A stretch of 14,144 bases of DNA, from the NCBI GenBank assembly GCA_040394475.1, contig JBEBSD010000116.1:1-14144 (forward strand). The letters run 5' to 3'. A program made the position numbers and the translations under genes. Source of the stretch: JBEBSD01 sp040394475 (GTDB lineage Bacteria; Bacteroidota; Bacteroidia; Cytophagales; Spirosomataceae). Below, in pieces: positions 7,329 to 14,144 of the stretch. A model generated the notes under the pieces. It did no database searches. It was not told where the DNA came from and was given only the letters and a program-made list of their open reading frames with translations. Positions within the stretch are counted from its first letter, which is position 1, and each line of letters begins with the position of its first letter.

Positions 7329-9065
7329 TTAATACAACGGGTTCTCAACCAGGTCGGGGTTGTTGTTGATCCTGGCGGTAGTAATGGGATTATAATAGTG
7401 TTCCTGCCGGAAAACGCGGGTAAATGATTCGCAATCGAAGGGGATAAAGTAGTATTTCCCGCTGGCATAATGAAGGATGATCTGCAGCCCCTTAAAACGG
7501 TGGTTCAGCACCAGGTGGGCGGTTCTCCACCGTCTGAGGTCCCAAAAACGGTGTCCCGCTTCAAATGCCAGTTCCGATCTCCTTTCCGTTCTTATTTTGT
7601 CCAGGGTAATGGTCGTCTCGTCCACCAGGCTGACACCCGCCCTTTCACGCGTCTCGTTCAATGCCTCCGCTGCTGCCTTTTTATTTCCCAGCTCAAATTC
7701 GGCTTCCGCTTTGGTTAGGTACATTTCTGCCAGGCGGAATACAATCCAGTTCGTTTTGCTTTGCCCTTCAGGTATCCTGACCGCCGCGTCATCAATATAT
7801 TTCTTAATGAGAAACCCGGAATTGGTGCTTAAATCATCCTTGGCTATCGACCGGGAATCAGCTCCTACGGCAGGGACGTTTTCATGGGTGGCGTTCGGAT
7901 TACGGATTACCTGCGCCGGGTTGGGAGTGGGGCTGGGGTCGAGGCCTTCATAGGTCTGGGTAATACCGCCGGCCCAGTGATCTCCCTGGAAAAACACCGT
8001 GGCGAACAACCTCGGGTCTTTTTTGCTGAAAGGTCCTCTGCCATCGTCGTACAAGGTATGTCCCGAGCTGAAATCAGGCTGGTCGATGCTTCCGTCGCTA
8101 TTTTCAAATCCAAGGGCAAATTCAACGGTGGGGTTCCCGGTTCCCCCTCTGGCAGCCCATTGAGGCGGTGCGTGCCAGCCATCCCATGCGTGCCCTATAT
8201 TGACCCCGTCGTAGGGTTTTTCAAAGATGACTTCAGGATTATTCTTTTTCAGGAAAAGTTTCCGGTAATTCTCTGTTTTATCGCCGGGAATTTCATTGAA
8301 CATGAAATAGATGCCCGAGGCGATCACTTCTTCAGCGGCCTGAGCAGCCTTGGCGTAAAAGGCATCCGCCTGTCCGGAAGTGATCCCGGTAAGGCCATTT
8401 GCCGCCAGCTCTCCATACCTGGCAATAGAGGCGGCCCAAAGTGAGGAGCGGGCCTTTAAGGCGAGGGCGGTCCATTTGTTAATACGCCCCCTGGGCAGGG
8501 GATTATCGGACAACAAGTCCCTGGCGATATCCAGGTCAGATTCAATGAACAATGCGATGGATTCCTCGGTGGCCCGTTGTGTATATTTTTTTTCCACAGG
8601 ACTGAACGGATCGATCACGACGTCTACCAAGGGTATGCCGCCATAGCGTTTCATCATTTCGAAGTAGGTATAGGCCCTGATGAAACGGACTTCTCCTTCG
8701 AGTTGTTTTTTTACCTCGTTACTGATCGGTGAAGCGGTTATTTTCTCGAGGAAAACATTGCAGTCCCTGATATAGCTATAGTCCCAGAATGGGTTTATCT
8801 CCGAGCTCCGGCTGACGGAGCCGGTGTTCGAACCACCGGTTGAAAGCGTGCCTTCATCTGTAATGCTATACCAATTGTATGTTTCAAATGCATAGAACGG
8901 AAACCTGGTGTAGAGGTCCGTGACGTAAGAGCGGATCATGCTTTCGTCGTTCCAGACGGATGTTTCCGATATTTTGTCAAGCGGCTCTCTATCGAGGACA
9001 TCCGAACAGGACGGCCATAGCAGCGTTCCGGCAACCAGTACTATATAGTTCGCAAACTTTTTCAT
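7329..9065 (-). CDS. SusD/RagB-family outer-membrane glycan-binding lipoprotein
   Basis: A 578-residue lipoprotein that caps the SusC transporter and delivers glycan to it at the cell surface. The signal MKKFANYIVLVAGTLLWPSC puts the lipidated Cys at residue 20; Trp-Pro before Ser-Cys is an unusual lipobox. The Cys is followed by SDVLDREPLDKIS, a typical SusD opening, with Asp just after the Cys as in Bacteroidota surface-export signals. The N-terminal SusD-like region includes EVRFIRAYTYFEMMKRYGG (125-142). The C-terminal RagB/SusD region includes FRLAEMYLTKAEAEFELG and FWDLRRW. The protein ends in ENPLY, as many SusDs do. The ATG at 9065 is preferred because the signal peptide begins there; an ATG at 9077 would add MEFE. 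The gap to the susC-like stop is 29 bases, so the two are co-transcribed. Confidence 0.93.
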   Translation of the reverse strand: MKKFANYIVLVAGTLLWPSCSDVLDREPLDKISETSVWNDESMIRSYVTDLYTRFPFYAFETYNWYSITDEGTLSTGGSNTGSVSRSSEINPFWDYSYIRDCNVFLEKITASPISNEVKKQLEGEVRFIRAYTYFEMMKRYGGIPLVDVVIDPFSPVEKKYTQRATEESIALFIESDLDIARDLLSDNPLPRGRINKWTALALKARSSLWAASIARYGELAANGLTGITSGQADAFYAKAAQAAEEVIASGIYFMFNEIPGDKTENYRKLFLKKNNPEVIFEKPYDGVNIGHAWDGWHAPPQWAARGGTGNPTVEFALGFENSDGSIDQPDFSSGHTLYDDGRGPFSKKDPRLFATVFFQGDHWAGGITQTYEGLDPSPTPNPAQVIRNPNATHENVPAVGADSRSIAKDDLSTNSGFLIKKYIDDAAVRIPEGQSKTNWIVFRLAEMYLTKAEAEFELGNKKAAAEALNETRERAGVSLVDETTITLDKIRTERRSELAFEAGHRFWDLRRWRTAHLVLNHRFKGLQIILHYASGKYYFIPFDCESFTRVFRQEHYYNPITTARINNNPDLVENPLY

Positions 9066-9094
9066 TTCGAATTCCATTTAAAGGATCAGATGTA

Positions 9095-12000
9095 TTAAAA
9101 CTGAAGCAATAGCCCTACGTTGTAGCTGCCTACAGGAGGATAATAGTCTCCGAACGTATAGGCAGGGCTGGTGTCAGCTTCGGGGTCCAGGAAATCCAGC
9201 TTCGAAAAGGTCAGCAGGTTGGATCCCGAAACGTAGATCTTGCATTTCCGGATCGCCCATTTTTGGGTAAGTGCGGCCGGAAGGGTATACCCGAGCTCCA
9301 GGTTTTTGAGCCTTACGTAAGAACCGTTAATCAGCCAGAAGTCGTTGAATGCAAAGCTGGTGTGACCTCTGTTATAGTTGTCTGTACGGTAACGCGGCCA
9401 GCGGGCGTCCGTATTCGCAGGCAGCCACTGGTGTTCGGCATCGGTTTGAGGGACGTACGAATTTTTCAGCATGGCAGTCGTCGGTGTATTTCCGGCGTAG
9501 AGCGGCAACGTCAGGTCGGGAGAATTGCGGAGGTTGAAATCGTATAACCCGGCGCCCTGCCACAGCATGCCCAGATCGAAGCCCTTCCAGCTTAGTGACA
9601 AATTGACGCCATAGGTCAGTTTTGGGAAAGTTCCCCTGCCTATGATTACGTTATCTTCATTCGTAATCCTGCCGTCTCCGTTGTAATCGATGATTTTGAC
9701 GTCGCCTGGTAAAATGGTCGCATTGTTCCGCCCGTCCTGATCGGCCCAGTTTTCAATCTCTTCTTTGGTCTGGAAAAGGCCGTCTGTCATTCTCCCCCAG
9801 ACCACATCCGTCCATTCGCCGATCCGGTTGCCCGTGCGTCTGGCTTCCTGGCTGGCGAATTCATTCTGGTCTACCAGGAGCGCCTTTTCCCGGTTCCAGG
9901 AGACATTGCCGCCGAGGCTGTAGGTGATGTCGCCCACCCGGTGCTGGTGGTTAAGCATCAGCTCCCAACCCCTGTTGTCATATTCGGCATAGTTGACCTG
10001 GGGCATATTGGCGCCCACCACATTCGGAAGCGACTGGAGACGGGCGCCCAGTACGTCGGTACGACGACGGTAAAAGTAATCCATAGAGCCTTCCAGCAGG
10101 TTATTCCATAAGCCAAAATCGAACCCTACGTTGGAAGTCGTCATTTTTTCCCAGGTAATAGTGGTATTAGCGAGGGCATCTGCCCGTATCCCTTTTTCGA
10201 CGGTGTTGCTTACCCCGTCAAAAATATGGGTGGAAGCAACAGAATAGGTCTGCAGGTATTGGAAATTCCCGACATTGTCATAGCCGAGCTTTCCATAGGA
10301 AGCTCTTACCTTGAGGTTGTTCAAAAACGGGGCGCTGTTTTTCAGGAAGTCTTCTTCCGAAATCCGCCATCCGACAGAAGCCGAAGGAAAGAAACCCCAG
10401 CGTTTTTCGCGCGGGAACCTCGGAGAAGCGTCAAGACGCCCGTTGAGTTCTACCAGGTATTTGCCCTCGTAGTCGTAATTGAGCCGGGTCACCCAGCCCT
10501 TCCTTCCGCCTTGCCCGGCGCTGCCGTTGTTGTCCTTGTCCAGATCAGGTCCCGCAAACAGATAATCGATGTCGAAATCATACCTGCGCCTGGATGCTTC
10601 GATCCAGTCTTCGCTGTTGGAAAGCACCTCGTGTACCAGCAGTGCGTCGAAATAATGTTTGTTGAACGTTTTGTTCCAGGTGAGAAAGTACTGCTGGTCG
10701 AGATTGTTCGCAACCGACCGCTTCTCATACAGTTGGGACGGGTCGAAAATATAACGTACCAGCGTATATTCATCGGAGTCCGGATTGTAATTGTAGGTCG
10801 GCGTTTTCTTCCTTTTTTCCTTGTATTGATCGGTCAGCCGGTAAAACCGGTAGTTGGCCCGCGCCTGGATTCCAAAGGGAAGCTGGTACGAAAATGTCAT
10901 TTTCGCGTCTCCGGTAAGTTTGTTCCATTTTTTGTACCCTACGTTATCTATTTCCGTATAAACGGTGGGGGCGTCGTCAGCCCCGCCGACTGCCGGCAGT
11001 TTGGTCGGGTCGGGATAGTGCGCCGGGAAAAAGGGCCTGGCCCGGTAGATCCTGGTCATAATACCGGCAACACTCCCTCTTTCCAGCTGGAACACCGATC
11101 CTATATAATCCTGGTAAATGAGTGAAAGGTTCAAATTCACATTCAGCTTTTTGGTGACCGATACATCGATGTTGGACCTGAGGTTGTAACGATCACTCTT
11201 CGTATCATTGGACCGTTCCATCCCCCGCTGGGACTGGTAACCGCCGGACACGAAATACCGTACGCCTTCGGTGCCGCCCCGTACGTTGATATTGTGCTGC
11301 ACCAGGGGTGCAAACTGGCGCAGTGTTTCATCCCACCAGTTCGTATTGGCATAGCGCAAAGGATCGGATCCGTCGGAAAGTTTTTGAATCTGGTCGTTTG
11401 TCCATATCGGCGCCTGCCCTTCATTGTAGCGGGCCATATTTTCCATTCGGGCGTAATCGGCCGACGACACAAATTCAGGAATTACGGCAAAAAACTGGGC
11501 GCCCACGTTAGCGTTGTAGGTAATTTCAGGGGCCGACGTATTGCCTTTCTTGGTGGTGATCAGGATGACTCCGTTCCCGGCACGGGCTCCGTATACCGCT
11601 GCGGAAGCGGCGTCTTTCAGGATGCTGAAGCTTTCGATTTCGTTGGGATCGATGTGGTTAAAATCATTCTGTGAGGCCGGGAGGCCATCGATAATCATCA
11701 GGGGAGTCCCGAAACCACGGATGTTGAACGTCGTCTTATTTTGTCCCGGTTGTCCGTTTCCGTTTTTGATGAAAACACCGGCGGCTCTTCCCATCATCGA
11801 CTGCGCCAGGGAAGGCATGGGGACTGCCGTCAGGTCTGCAGCGTCAATGGTTGAAACACTTCCCGTCAGGTTCACTTTTTTCTGTGTTCCATAACCGACT
11901 ACTACGACCTCTTCGAGCGATTTTTCGTCAACTTTCAAGACAACGTCAAGCACATTCGTATTCCCTACGACCACTTCCTTGCTTTCAAATCCGACAAACG

Positions 12001-12634
12001 AAAAGACCAGAACGGCATTTTCATCCGGGACTTCCAATGCGTAGGTTCCCTTTGCGTCTGAGATAGTTCCCTGCTGGGTCCCTTTTAGCAGAATGCTCAC
12101 TCCGGGCAATCCTTCGCCTTTCTCATCGGTCACTTTACCTTTAACAGGCAGCGTCACGATAGCGGGAAGGTCTGCCAGAACCCTTGTTTCGGAAAGGGGA
12201 TCATCTGGTATATTATCCCTGTCAGCCTTTTTGACGACAAAGATTAAAACCGTTTTAGGTTTGACCTGCCGGTATCCCAGCGACGTATCTTTGAGGGCAA
12301 TATCAAGTGTTTCCTTGATGGTTCTGCGAGCCTTCCTGAAACTGATATTGTTATACGTTTCCACCTCATCCAATGGCATGACAAAAGACAGTCCTGTTTT
12401 TTGTTCTATTTTCTTTAAGACACTCGTAAGGTTCTCGTGCTGCACCTCGAGCGTAACAGTCATTTCGTGCAGCTCCTGCCCCTTGCCCGTATGGCCCATC
12501 AGTAATGGCACCGTACCGAGCAGCAATGAACAATAAAATAAGCTCACCCGCATCGCAAATCGAATTAAGGAGTGTTTCCGTTTAATCCGGCAAGGACTGA
12601 CGGAACGCACTGGTTCTGTTAAAAATAAATGCAT
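9095..12634 (-). CDS. SusC/RagA-family TonB-dependent transporter with STN domain
   Basis: A 1179-residue outer-membrane transporter that imports oligosaccharides with SusD, powered by TonB. A long basic n-region (1-28) precedes the hydrophobic signal core (about 29-47). An STN (secretin/TonB short N-terminal) domain spans about 58-135 (MTVTLEVQHENLTSVLKKIE onward); it lets the receptor signal to FecR. A carboxypeptidase-regulatory-like domain spans about 163-234 (VKGKVTDEKGEGLPGVSILL). Then come EEVVVVGYGTQKK (241-253) and the plug (about 245-365), with FNIRGFGTPLMIIDGLPA (303-320) and ILKDAASAAVYGARAGNG (338-355). The rest is beta-barrel, ending in an aromatic residue (LLLQF) as barrel proteins do. 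The start at 12634 keeps the long n-region; an ATG at 12553 (residue 28) is a plausible alternative. The gene sits 149 bases after fecR, and that gap carries the candidate antisense RNA. Confidence 0.95.
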   Translation of the reverse strand: MHLFLTEPVRSVSPCRIKRKHSLIRFAMRVSLFYCSLLLGTVPLLMGHTGKGQELHEMTVTLEVQHENLTSVLKKIEQKTGLSFVMPLDEVETYNNISFRKARRTIKETLDIALKDTSLGYRQVKPKTVLIFVVKKADRDNIPDDPLSETRVLADLPAIVTLPVKGKVTDEKGEGLPGVSILLKGTQQGTISDAKGTYALEVPDENAVLVFSFVGFESKEVVVGNTNVLDVVLKVDEKSLEEVVVVGYGTQKKVNLTGSVSTIDAADLTAVPMPSLAQSMMGRAAGVFIKNGNGQPGQNKTTFNIRGFGTPLMIIDGLPASQNDFNHIDPNEIESFSILKDAASAAVYGARAGNGVILITTKKGNTSAPEITYNANVGAQFFAVIPEFVSSADYARMENMARYNEGQAPIWTNDQIQKLSDGSDPLRYANTNWWDETLRQFAPLVQHNINVRGGTEGVRYFVSGGYQSQRGMERSNDTKSDRYNLRSNIDVSVTKKLNVNLNLSLIYQDYIGSVFQLERGSVAGIMTRIYRARPFFPAHYPDPTKLPAVGGADDAPTVYTEIDNVGYKKWNKLTGDAKMTFSYQLPFGIQARANYRFYRLTDQYKEKRKKTPTYNYNPDSDEYTLVRYIFDPSQLYEKRSVANNLDQQYFLTWNKTFNKHYFDALLVHEVLSNSEDWIEASRRRYDFDIDYLFAGPDLDKDNNGSAGQGGRKGWVTRLNYDYEGKYLVELNGRLDASPRFPREKRWGFFPSASVGWRISEEDFLKNSAPFLNNLKVRASYGKLGYDNVGNFQYLQTYSVASTHIFDGVSNTVEKGIRADALANTTITWEKMTTSNVGFDFGLWNNLLEGSMDYFYRRRTDVLGARLQSLPNVVGANMPQVNYAEYDNRGWELMLNHQHRVGDITYSLGGNVSWNREKALLVDQNEFASQEARRTGNRIGEWTDVVWGRMTDGLFQTKEEIENWADQDGRNNATILPGDVKIIDYNGDGRITNEDNVIIGRGTFPKLTYGVNLSLSWKGFDLGMLWQGAGLYDFNLRNSPDLTLPLYAGNTPTTAMLKNSYVPQTDAEHQWLPANTDARWPRYRTDNYNRGHTSFAFNDFWLINGSYVRLKNLELGYTLPAALTQKWAIRKCKIYVSGSNLLTFSKLDFLDPEADTSPAYTFGDYYPPVGSYNVGLLLQF

Positions 12635-12641
12635 AACTTTG
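12634..12641 (+). promoter_or_regulatory. Perfect Bacteroidota -7 box (TAACTTTG), antisense to susC start
   Basis: TAACTTTG matches the Bacteroidota primary-sigma -7 consensus TAnnTTTG at all six fixed positions, on the plus strand. It overlaps the complement of the susC-like start codon. The -33 TTG element is imperfect: TTC at 12614-12616, 17 bases upstream. A start site near 12647 is predicted. One such match is expected by chance about every 4 kb per strand, so the support comes mainly from the terminator placed just downstream. Confidence 0.45.
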
Positions 12642-12672
12642 ATTGTTTTTAATAGTTAGCTCAATTGTTAAT

Positions 12673-12711
12673 GACAGCATGCAGGCTGTCCGGCTCCTAC
12701 CCCGGATAGCC
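12673..12711 (-). promoter_or_regulatory. Mutually exclusive hairpins in the susC-like leader
   Basis: Read on the minus strand, three segments compete. Segment A (12711-12702, GGCTATCCGG) can pair with B (12693-12684, CCGGACAGCC) except for one A-C mismatch. The GACAGC part of B (12690-12685) can instead pair perfectly with C (12678-12673, GCTGTC) across a 6-base loop. The two stems cannot coexist. This could be an attenuator-like switch in the leader or the folding of the antisense RNA; no metabolite or protein ligand is recognised. Confidence 0.35.
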
Positions 12712-12716
12712 TTTTT
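12684..12716 (+). terminator. Plus-strand intrinsic terminator between fecR and the susC-like gene
   Basis: A 10-bp stem with one G-U wobble: GGCTGTCCGG (12684-12693), 8-base loop, CCGGATAGCC (12702-12711), followed immediately by TTTTT (12712-12716). The T-run makes it directional for the plus strand; read on the minus strand the stem has an A-C mismatch and no T-run. No plus-strand protein gene precedes it, so it points to an antisense transcript. Confidence 0.65.
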
Positions 12717-12783
12717 CGTTAAAGGTCTTGTTGGTATCTGTGTTTCTCCATAGGCAATTATTAGTTGAAAAGATGTCTCAGTT

Positions 12784-13800
12784 TCAAGGTTGTTCCTTAC
12801 AGCTGATACCACCGGTAATGGTTACCTGGCCCTCGTTAAGACGATAGTCTGCCTGCCTGATGCCGCAAACCATTTCCAGTACTTCCTCCAGGCTTTCACC
12901 GTTCAGAAACCAGGCGCTGATCCTACATTTCTGAATGGCTGCATTTTCAATGGTGACGGTGATGTCGAAGTGTTCTTCCATGATCTTTGCCGCGTCAGCC
13001 AGGCTGATCCCATCGAATACGAGATTTTGCGCCTGCCATTCAAGTCCTGCTCCGCCTTTTATCGTTGTCTTCTCAAAAATATTGCTTGCGGTGTTCACGA
13101 CGATCTGCTCGTCCGGCCTGACCAGGCTGTAGGTCTTTTTGGCGTCACCTACTTCTACCAGCCCCCGGGTTACGGTTACGACGACCTTCTCTTTCCTGGC
13201 ATTCACATTAAATGCTGTACCGAGCACTTTTGTTTGTACCTGACCGGTATGGACAATAAAAGGGTTATCCGGATTGGGTTTGATATCGAAATAAGCCTCC
13301 CCTGTCAGTGTAACTTCCCGCTGTCCGTTCCCGTAAGGAATAGAATAGGTCAATTCACTTCCTTCATTCAGCACGACCGTGCTCCCATCGGGAAGGCGAA
13401 TAAAGTCTTTACTGGTGTATCGTACCATCAGATGCTCCTGTGTTTCCTCCGTTGTCGTCCCGGCAAGCCTGTTGGACGTCAGGTATAATCCCCATCCCAG
13501 TCCCAATCCGACAATTACCATCGCGGCGATTCTGAGCCATGGCCAGGCGCTGCGTACGCTGGTTATCGGCTGCCTGTCAATATTGGTCAGGATACGTTGG
13601 TATAATTCCTCCGGATCGACATTGTCATTTGACATGTCTTCAGGAGTTTCCGGTCGTTTCAGCAGAAAACTGGTCAGGTCGTCCTTAATGATCTCCTCAT
13701 AATGATTGTCACGGATCAACGCTTTCAGCTCTTCCCGTTCTTCGTTCGTAGCCTGGCGCTGCACATAGCGATGTAGTAAATAATTAAAACGTTCTTCCAT
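12784..13800 (-). CDS. FecR-family anti-sigma factor (DUF4974 type)
   Basis: A 338-residue inner-membrane regulator that holds an ECF sigma factor until the SusC STN domain signals substrate. The N-terminal cytoplasmic anti-sigma region (1-86) is followed by one transmembrane helix (about 90-108, IAAMVIVGLGLGWGLYL). The periplasmic FecR domain follows (about 124-217: FIRLPDGSTVVLNEGSELTY, GEAYFDI, VLGTAFNVNA, VTRGLVEV). A DUF4974 domain (about 257-330: LVFDGISLADAAKIMEEHFD, ISAWFLNGESLEEVLEMVCG) is thought to contact the STN domain. Length is usual for the family. The start is the ATG at 13800, with no Shine-Dalgarno box, as normal for Bacteroidota. The partner sigma gene is normally immediately upstream, but none is present to the window edge. 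Confidence 0.93.
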   Translation of the reverse strand: MEERFNYLLHRYVQRQATNEEREELKALIRDNHYEEIIKDDLTSFLLKRPETPEDMSNDNVDPEELYQRILTNIDRQPITSVRSAWPWLRIAAMVIVGLGLGWGLYLTSNRLAGTTTEETQEHLMVRYTSKDFIRLPDGSTVVLNEGSELTYSIPYGNGQREVTLTGEAYFDIKPNPDNPFIVHTGQVQTKVLGTAFNVNARKEKVVVTVTRGLVEVGDAKKTYSLVRPDEQIVVNTASNIFEKTTIKGGAGLEWQAQNLVFDGISLADAAKIMEEHFDITVTIENAAIQKCRISAWFLNGESLEEVLEMVCGIRQADYRLNEGQVTITGGISCKEQP

Positions 13801-13802
13801 AC

Positions 13803-13819
13803 AACCACTGTTACTGGTT
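13803..13819. promoter_or_regulatory. Short inverted repeat at the fecR start
   Basis: AACCA (13803-13807) and TGGTT (13815-13819) form a 5-bp inverted repeat with a 7-base spacer, only two bases upstream of the fecR ATG. It could be an operator half-site pair or a weak mRNA hairpin over the initiation region. It is short enough to be chance. Confidence 0.2.
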
Positions 13820-13872
13820 TGAAATATTACGACGGGCGTTTTTTTGATGCTTTAAAAGAAAAAATTGCATCT

Positions 13873-13901
13873 TTAATATGCTGTACACACTATAGAGTCA
13901 A
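13873..13901 (-). promoter_or_regulatory. Candidate fecR promoter
   Basis: On the minus strand TTGACT (13901-13896) and TATTAA (13878-13873) are separated by exactly 17 bases, a canonical housekeeping-type arrangement. The Bacteroidota -33 TTG is present, but the -7 box TATTAAAG only partly fits TAnnTTTG. The predicted start is near 13866, leaving a leader of about 65 nt. It could drive fecR and, by readthrough, the whole locus. Confidence 0.35.
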
Positions 13902-13924
13902 CTCACCGCCCCGGAGGGATAGTG
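13888..13924. promoter_or_regulatory. Inverted repeat flanking the fecR -35 element
   Basis: CACTAT (13888-13893) and ATAGTG (13919-13924) are perfect inverted copies whose centres lie 31 bp apart, about three helical turns. They bracket the candidate -35 element of fecR. This spacing would suit a dimeric regulator, but the six-base arms are short. On the plus strand the pair could also fold as a weak hairpin ahead of the T10 run. Confidence 0.22.
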
Positions 13925-13932
13925 CTTGTGGA

Positions 13933-13950
13933 TTTTTTTTTTGGGGGGGG
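13933..13950. repeat. T10-G8 homopolymer block
   Basis: Ten T (13933-13942) are followed directly by eight G (13943-13950) on the plus strand, about 32 bases upstream of the candidate fecR -35. Such runs are prone to slippage during replication and to sequencing error. No open reading frame uses it. Confidence 0.7.
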
Positions 13951-13953
13951 AGT

Positions 13954-14144
13954 GGGGAATGGGCGTTTGCTTTTGCTGCCCGTTGCTGAATGAGTTAGCG
14001 GAGTGGTTGAGGTTTGAGGGGAATGGGGAACGGGCAACGGGGAATGGGCGATTGCTTTTGCTGCTCATTGCTGAATGGGCTACCGGAGTGGTTGAGGTGT
14101 GAGGGGAATAGGGAATGGGCAACGGGGAATGGGCGTTTGGTTTT
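13954..14144. repeat. 85-bp tandem repeat with GGGSAAY heptads, 2.2 copies
   Basis: Two full copies (13954-14038 and 14039-14123) and a 21-base partial copy (14124-14144, cut by the window edge) follow one another with a period of exactly 85 bp. By hand comparison the full copies differ at 9 of 85 positions. Each contains consecutive 7-bp words: GGGGAAT, GGGGAAC, GGGCAAC, GGGGAAT at 14018-14045, and GGGGAAT, AGGGAAT, GGGCAAC, GGGGAAT at 14103-14130. The repeat fills most of the 344-base region upstream of fecR, where no gene is supported. The array may continue beyond the window. Confidence 0.85.

Larger units (their letters stand above)
12647..12716 (+). ncRNA. Candidate cis-antisense sRNA to the susC-like leader (DonS-like)
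   Basis: A plus-strand transcript of about 70 nt is predicted between the -7 box at 12634-12641 and the terminator at 12684-12716. It would be fully complementary to the susC mRNA leader from about 12 to 82 nt upstream of the start codon. Antisense RNAs of similar size and position (DonS and relatives) are described for Bacteroides PULs, where they repress the susC homologue; that role here is inferred. The RNA start is approximate. No coding potential is seen. Confidence 0.4.

Noticed and set aside
7316..7468. N-terminal extension of the DUF3823 protein overlapping the SusD C-terminus
   Set aside because: The extension overlaps coding sequence of susD and precedes a perfect lipoprotein signal that starts at 7315.
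10226..11125. A 299-codon plus-strand open frame opposite the susC-like gene
   Set aside because: Antisense shadow within the beta-barrel coding region, no domain signature.
13888..13942. Plus-strand intrinsic terminator using CACTAT/ATAGTG and the T10 run
   Set aside because: The loop is 25 bases, the stem is AT-rich, and eight bases separate it from the T-run; no plus-strand gene precedes it.
13898..14122. A 74-codon open frame on the minus strand inside the right-flank repeat
   Set aside because: It is a translation of the 85-bp tandem repeat, rich in Pro, Ser and Asn, with no domain or signal; repeat units do not keep frame (85 is not a multiple of 3).
13954..14144. CRISPR array
   Set aside because: The units are directly tandem with no unique spacers, the period is 85 bp, and no cas genes are present.

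Overview
The window looks like a Bacteroidota chromosome segment, from a Cytophagales- or Chitinophagales-type environmental lineage; the genus cannot be fixed from sequence alone. The basis is an adjacent SusC/SusD pair, a FecR-type anti-sigma factor with a DUF4974 tail, Bacteroidota-style lipoprotein signals, no Shine-Dalgarno boxes, and moderate GC. All eight genes lie on the minus strand and read from right to left. Together they form one polysaccharide utilization locus (PUL).

Order of transcription: a FecR-like transmembrane anti-sigma factor (12784-13800); a SusC-like TonB-dependent transporter with an N-terminal STN signalling domain (9095-12634); a SusD-like surface glycan-binding lipoprotein (7329-9065); a small DUF3823 surface lipoprotein (6629-7315); a DUF5060/DUF4038 (GH140-like, apiosidase-type) glycosidase (4911-6521); a DUF1593 nucleoside-hydrolase-like protein of the Sde0182 type (3480-4832); a lipidated TIM-barrel (GH5-like) glycosidase (2125-3483); and a heparinase II/III-family polysaccharide lyase (94-1977). 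Inferred working model: surface lipoproteins and enzymes capture and cut a complex, probably uronate-containing, plant or microbial glycan. SusCD imports the oligosaccharides, and the SusC STN domain reports import to FecR, which releases an ECF sigma factor. No sigma gene is visible in the at least 344 bases upstream of fecR.

Non-coding structure: the 149-base gap between fecR and the susC-like gene holds a perfect Bacteroidota -7 box (TAACTTTG) on the plus strand, followed about 45 bases later by a strong plus-strand intrinsic terminator. This predicts a roughly 70-nt RNA antisense to the susC leader, in the style of the DonS-type PUL antisense RNAs of Bacteroides. The same segment can form two mutually exclusive hairpins. 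GC-rich intercistronic hairpins follow the DUF4038 and DUF3823 genes.

Flanks: both ends of the locus carry 7-bp-periodic DNA. The left end (43-93) has seven degenerate heptads running up to the last stop codon. The right end (13954-14144) has 2.2 copies of an 85-bp tandem repeat containing GGGSAAY heptads, next to a T10G8 homopolymer block. Apart from these repeats and a candidate fecR promoter, the 344-base right flank contains no gene that I can support.
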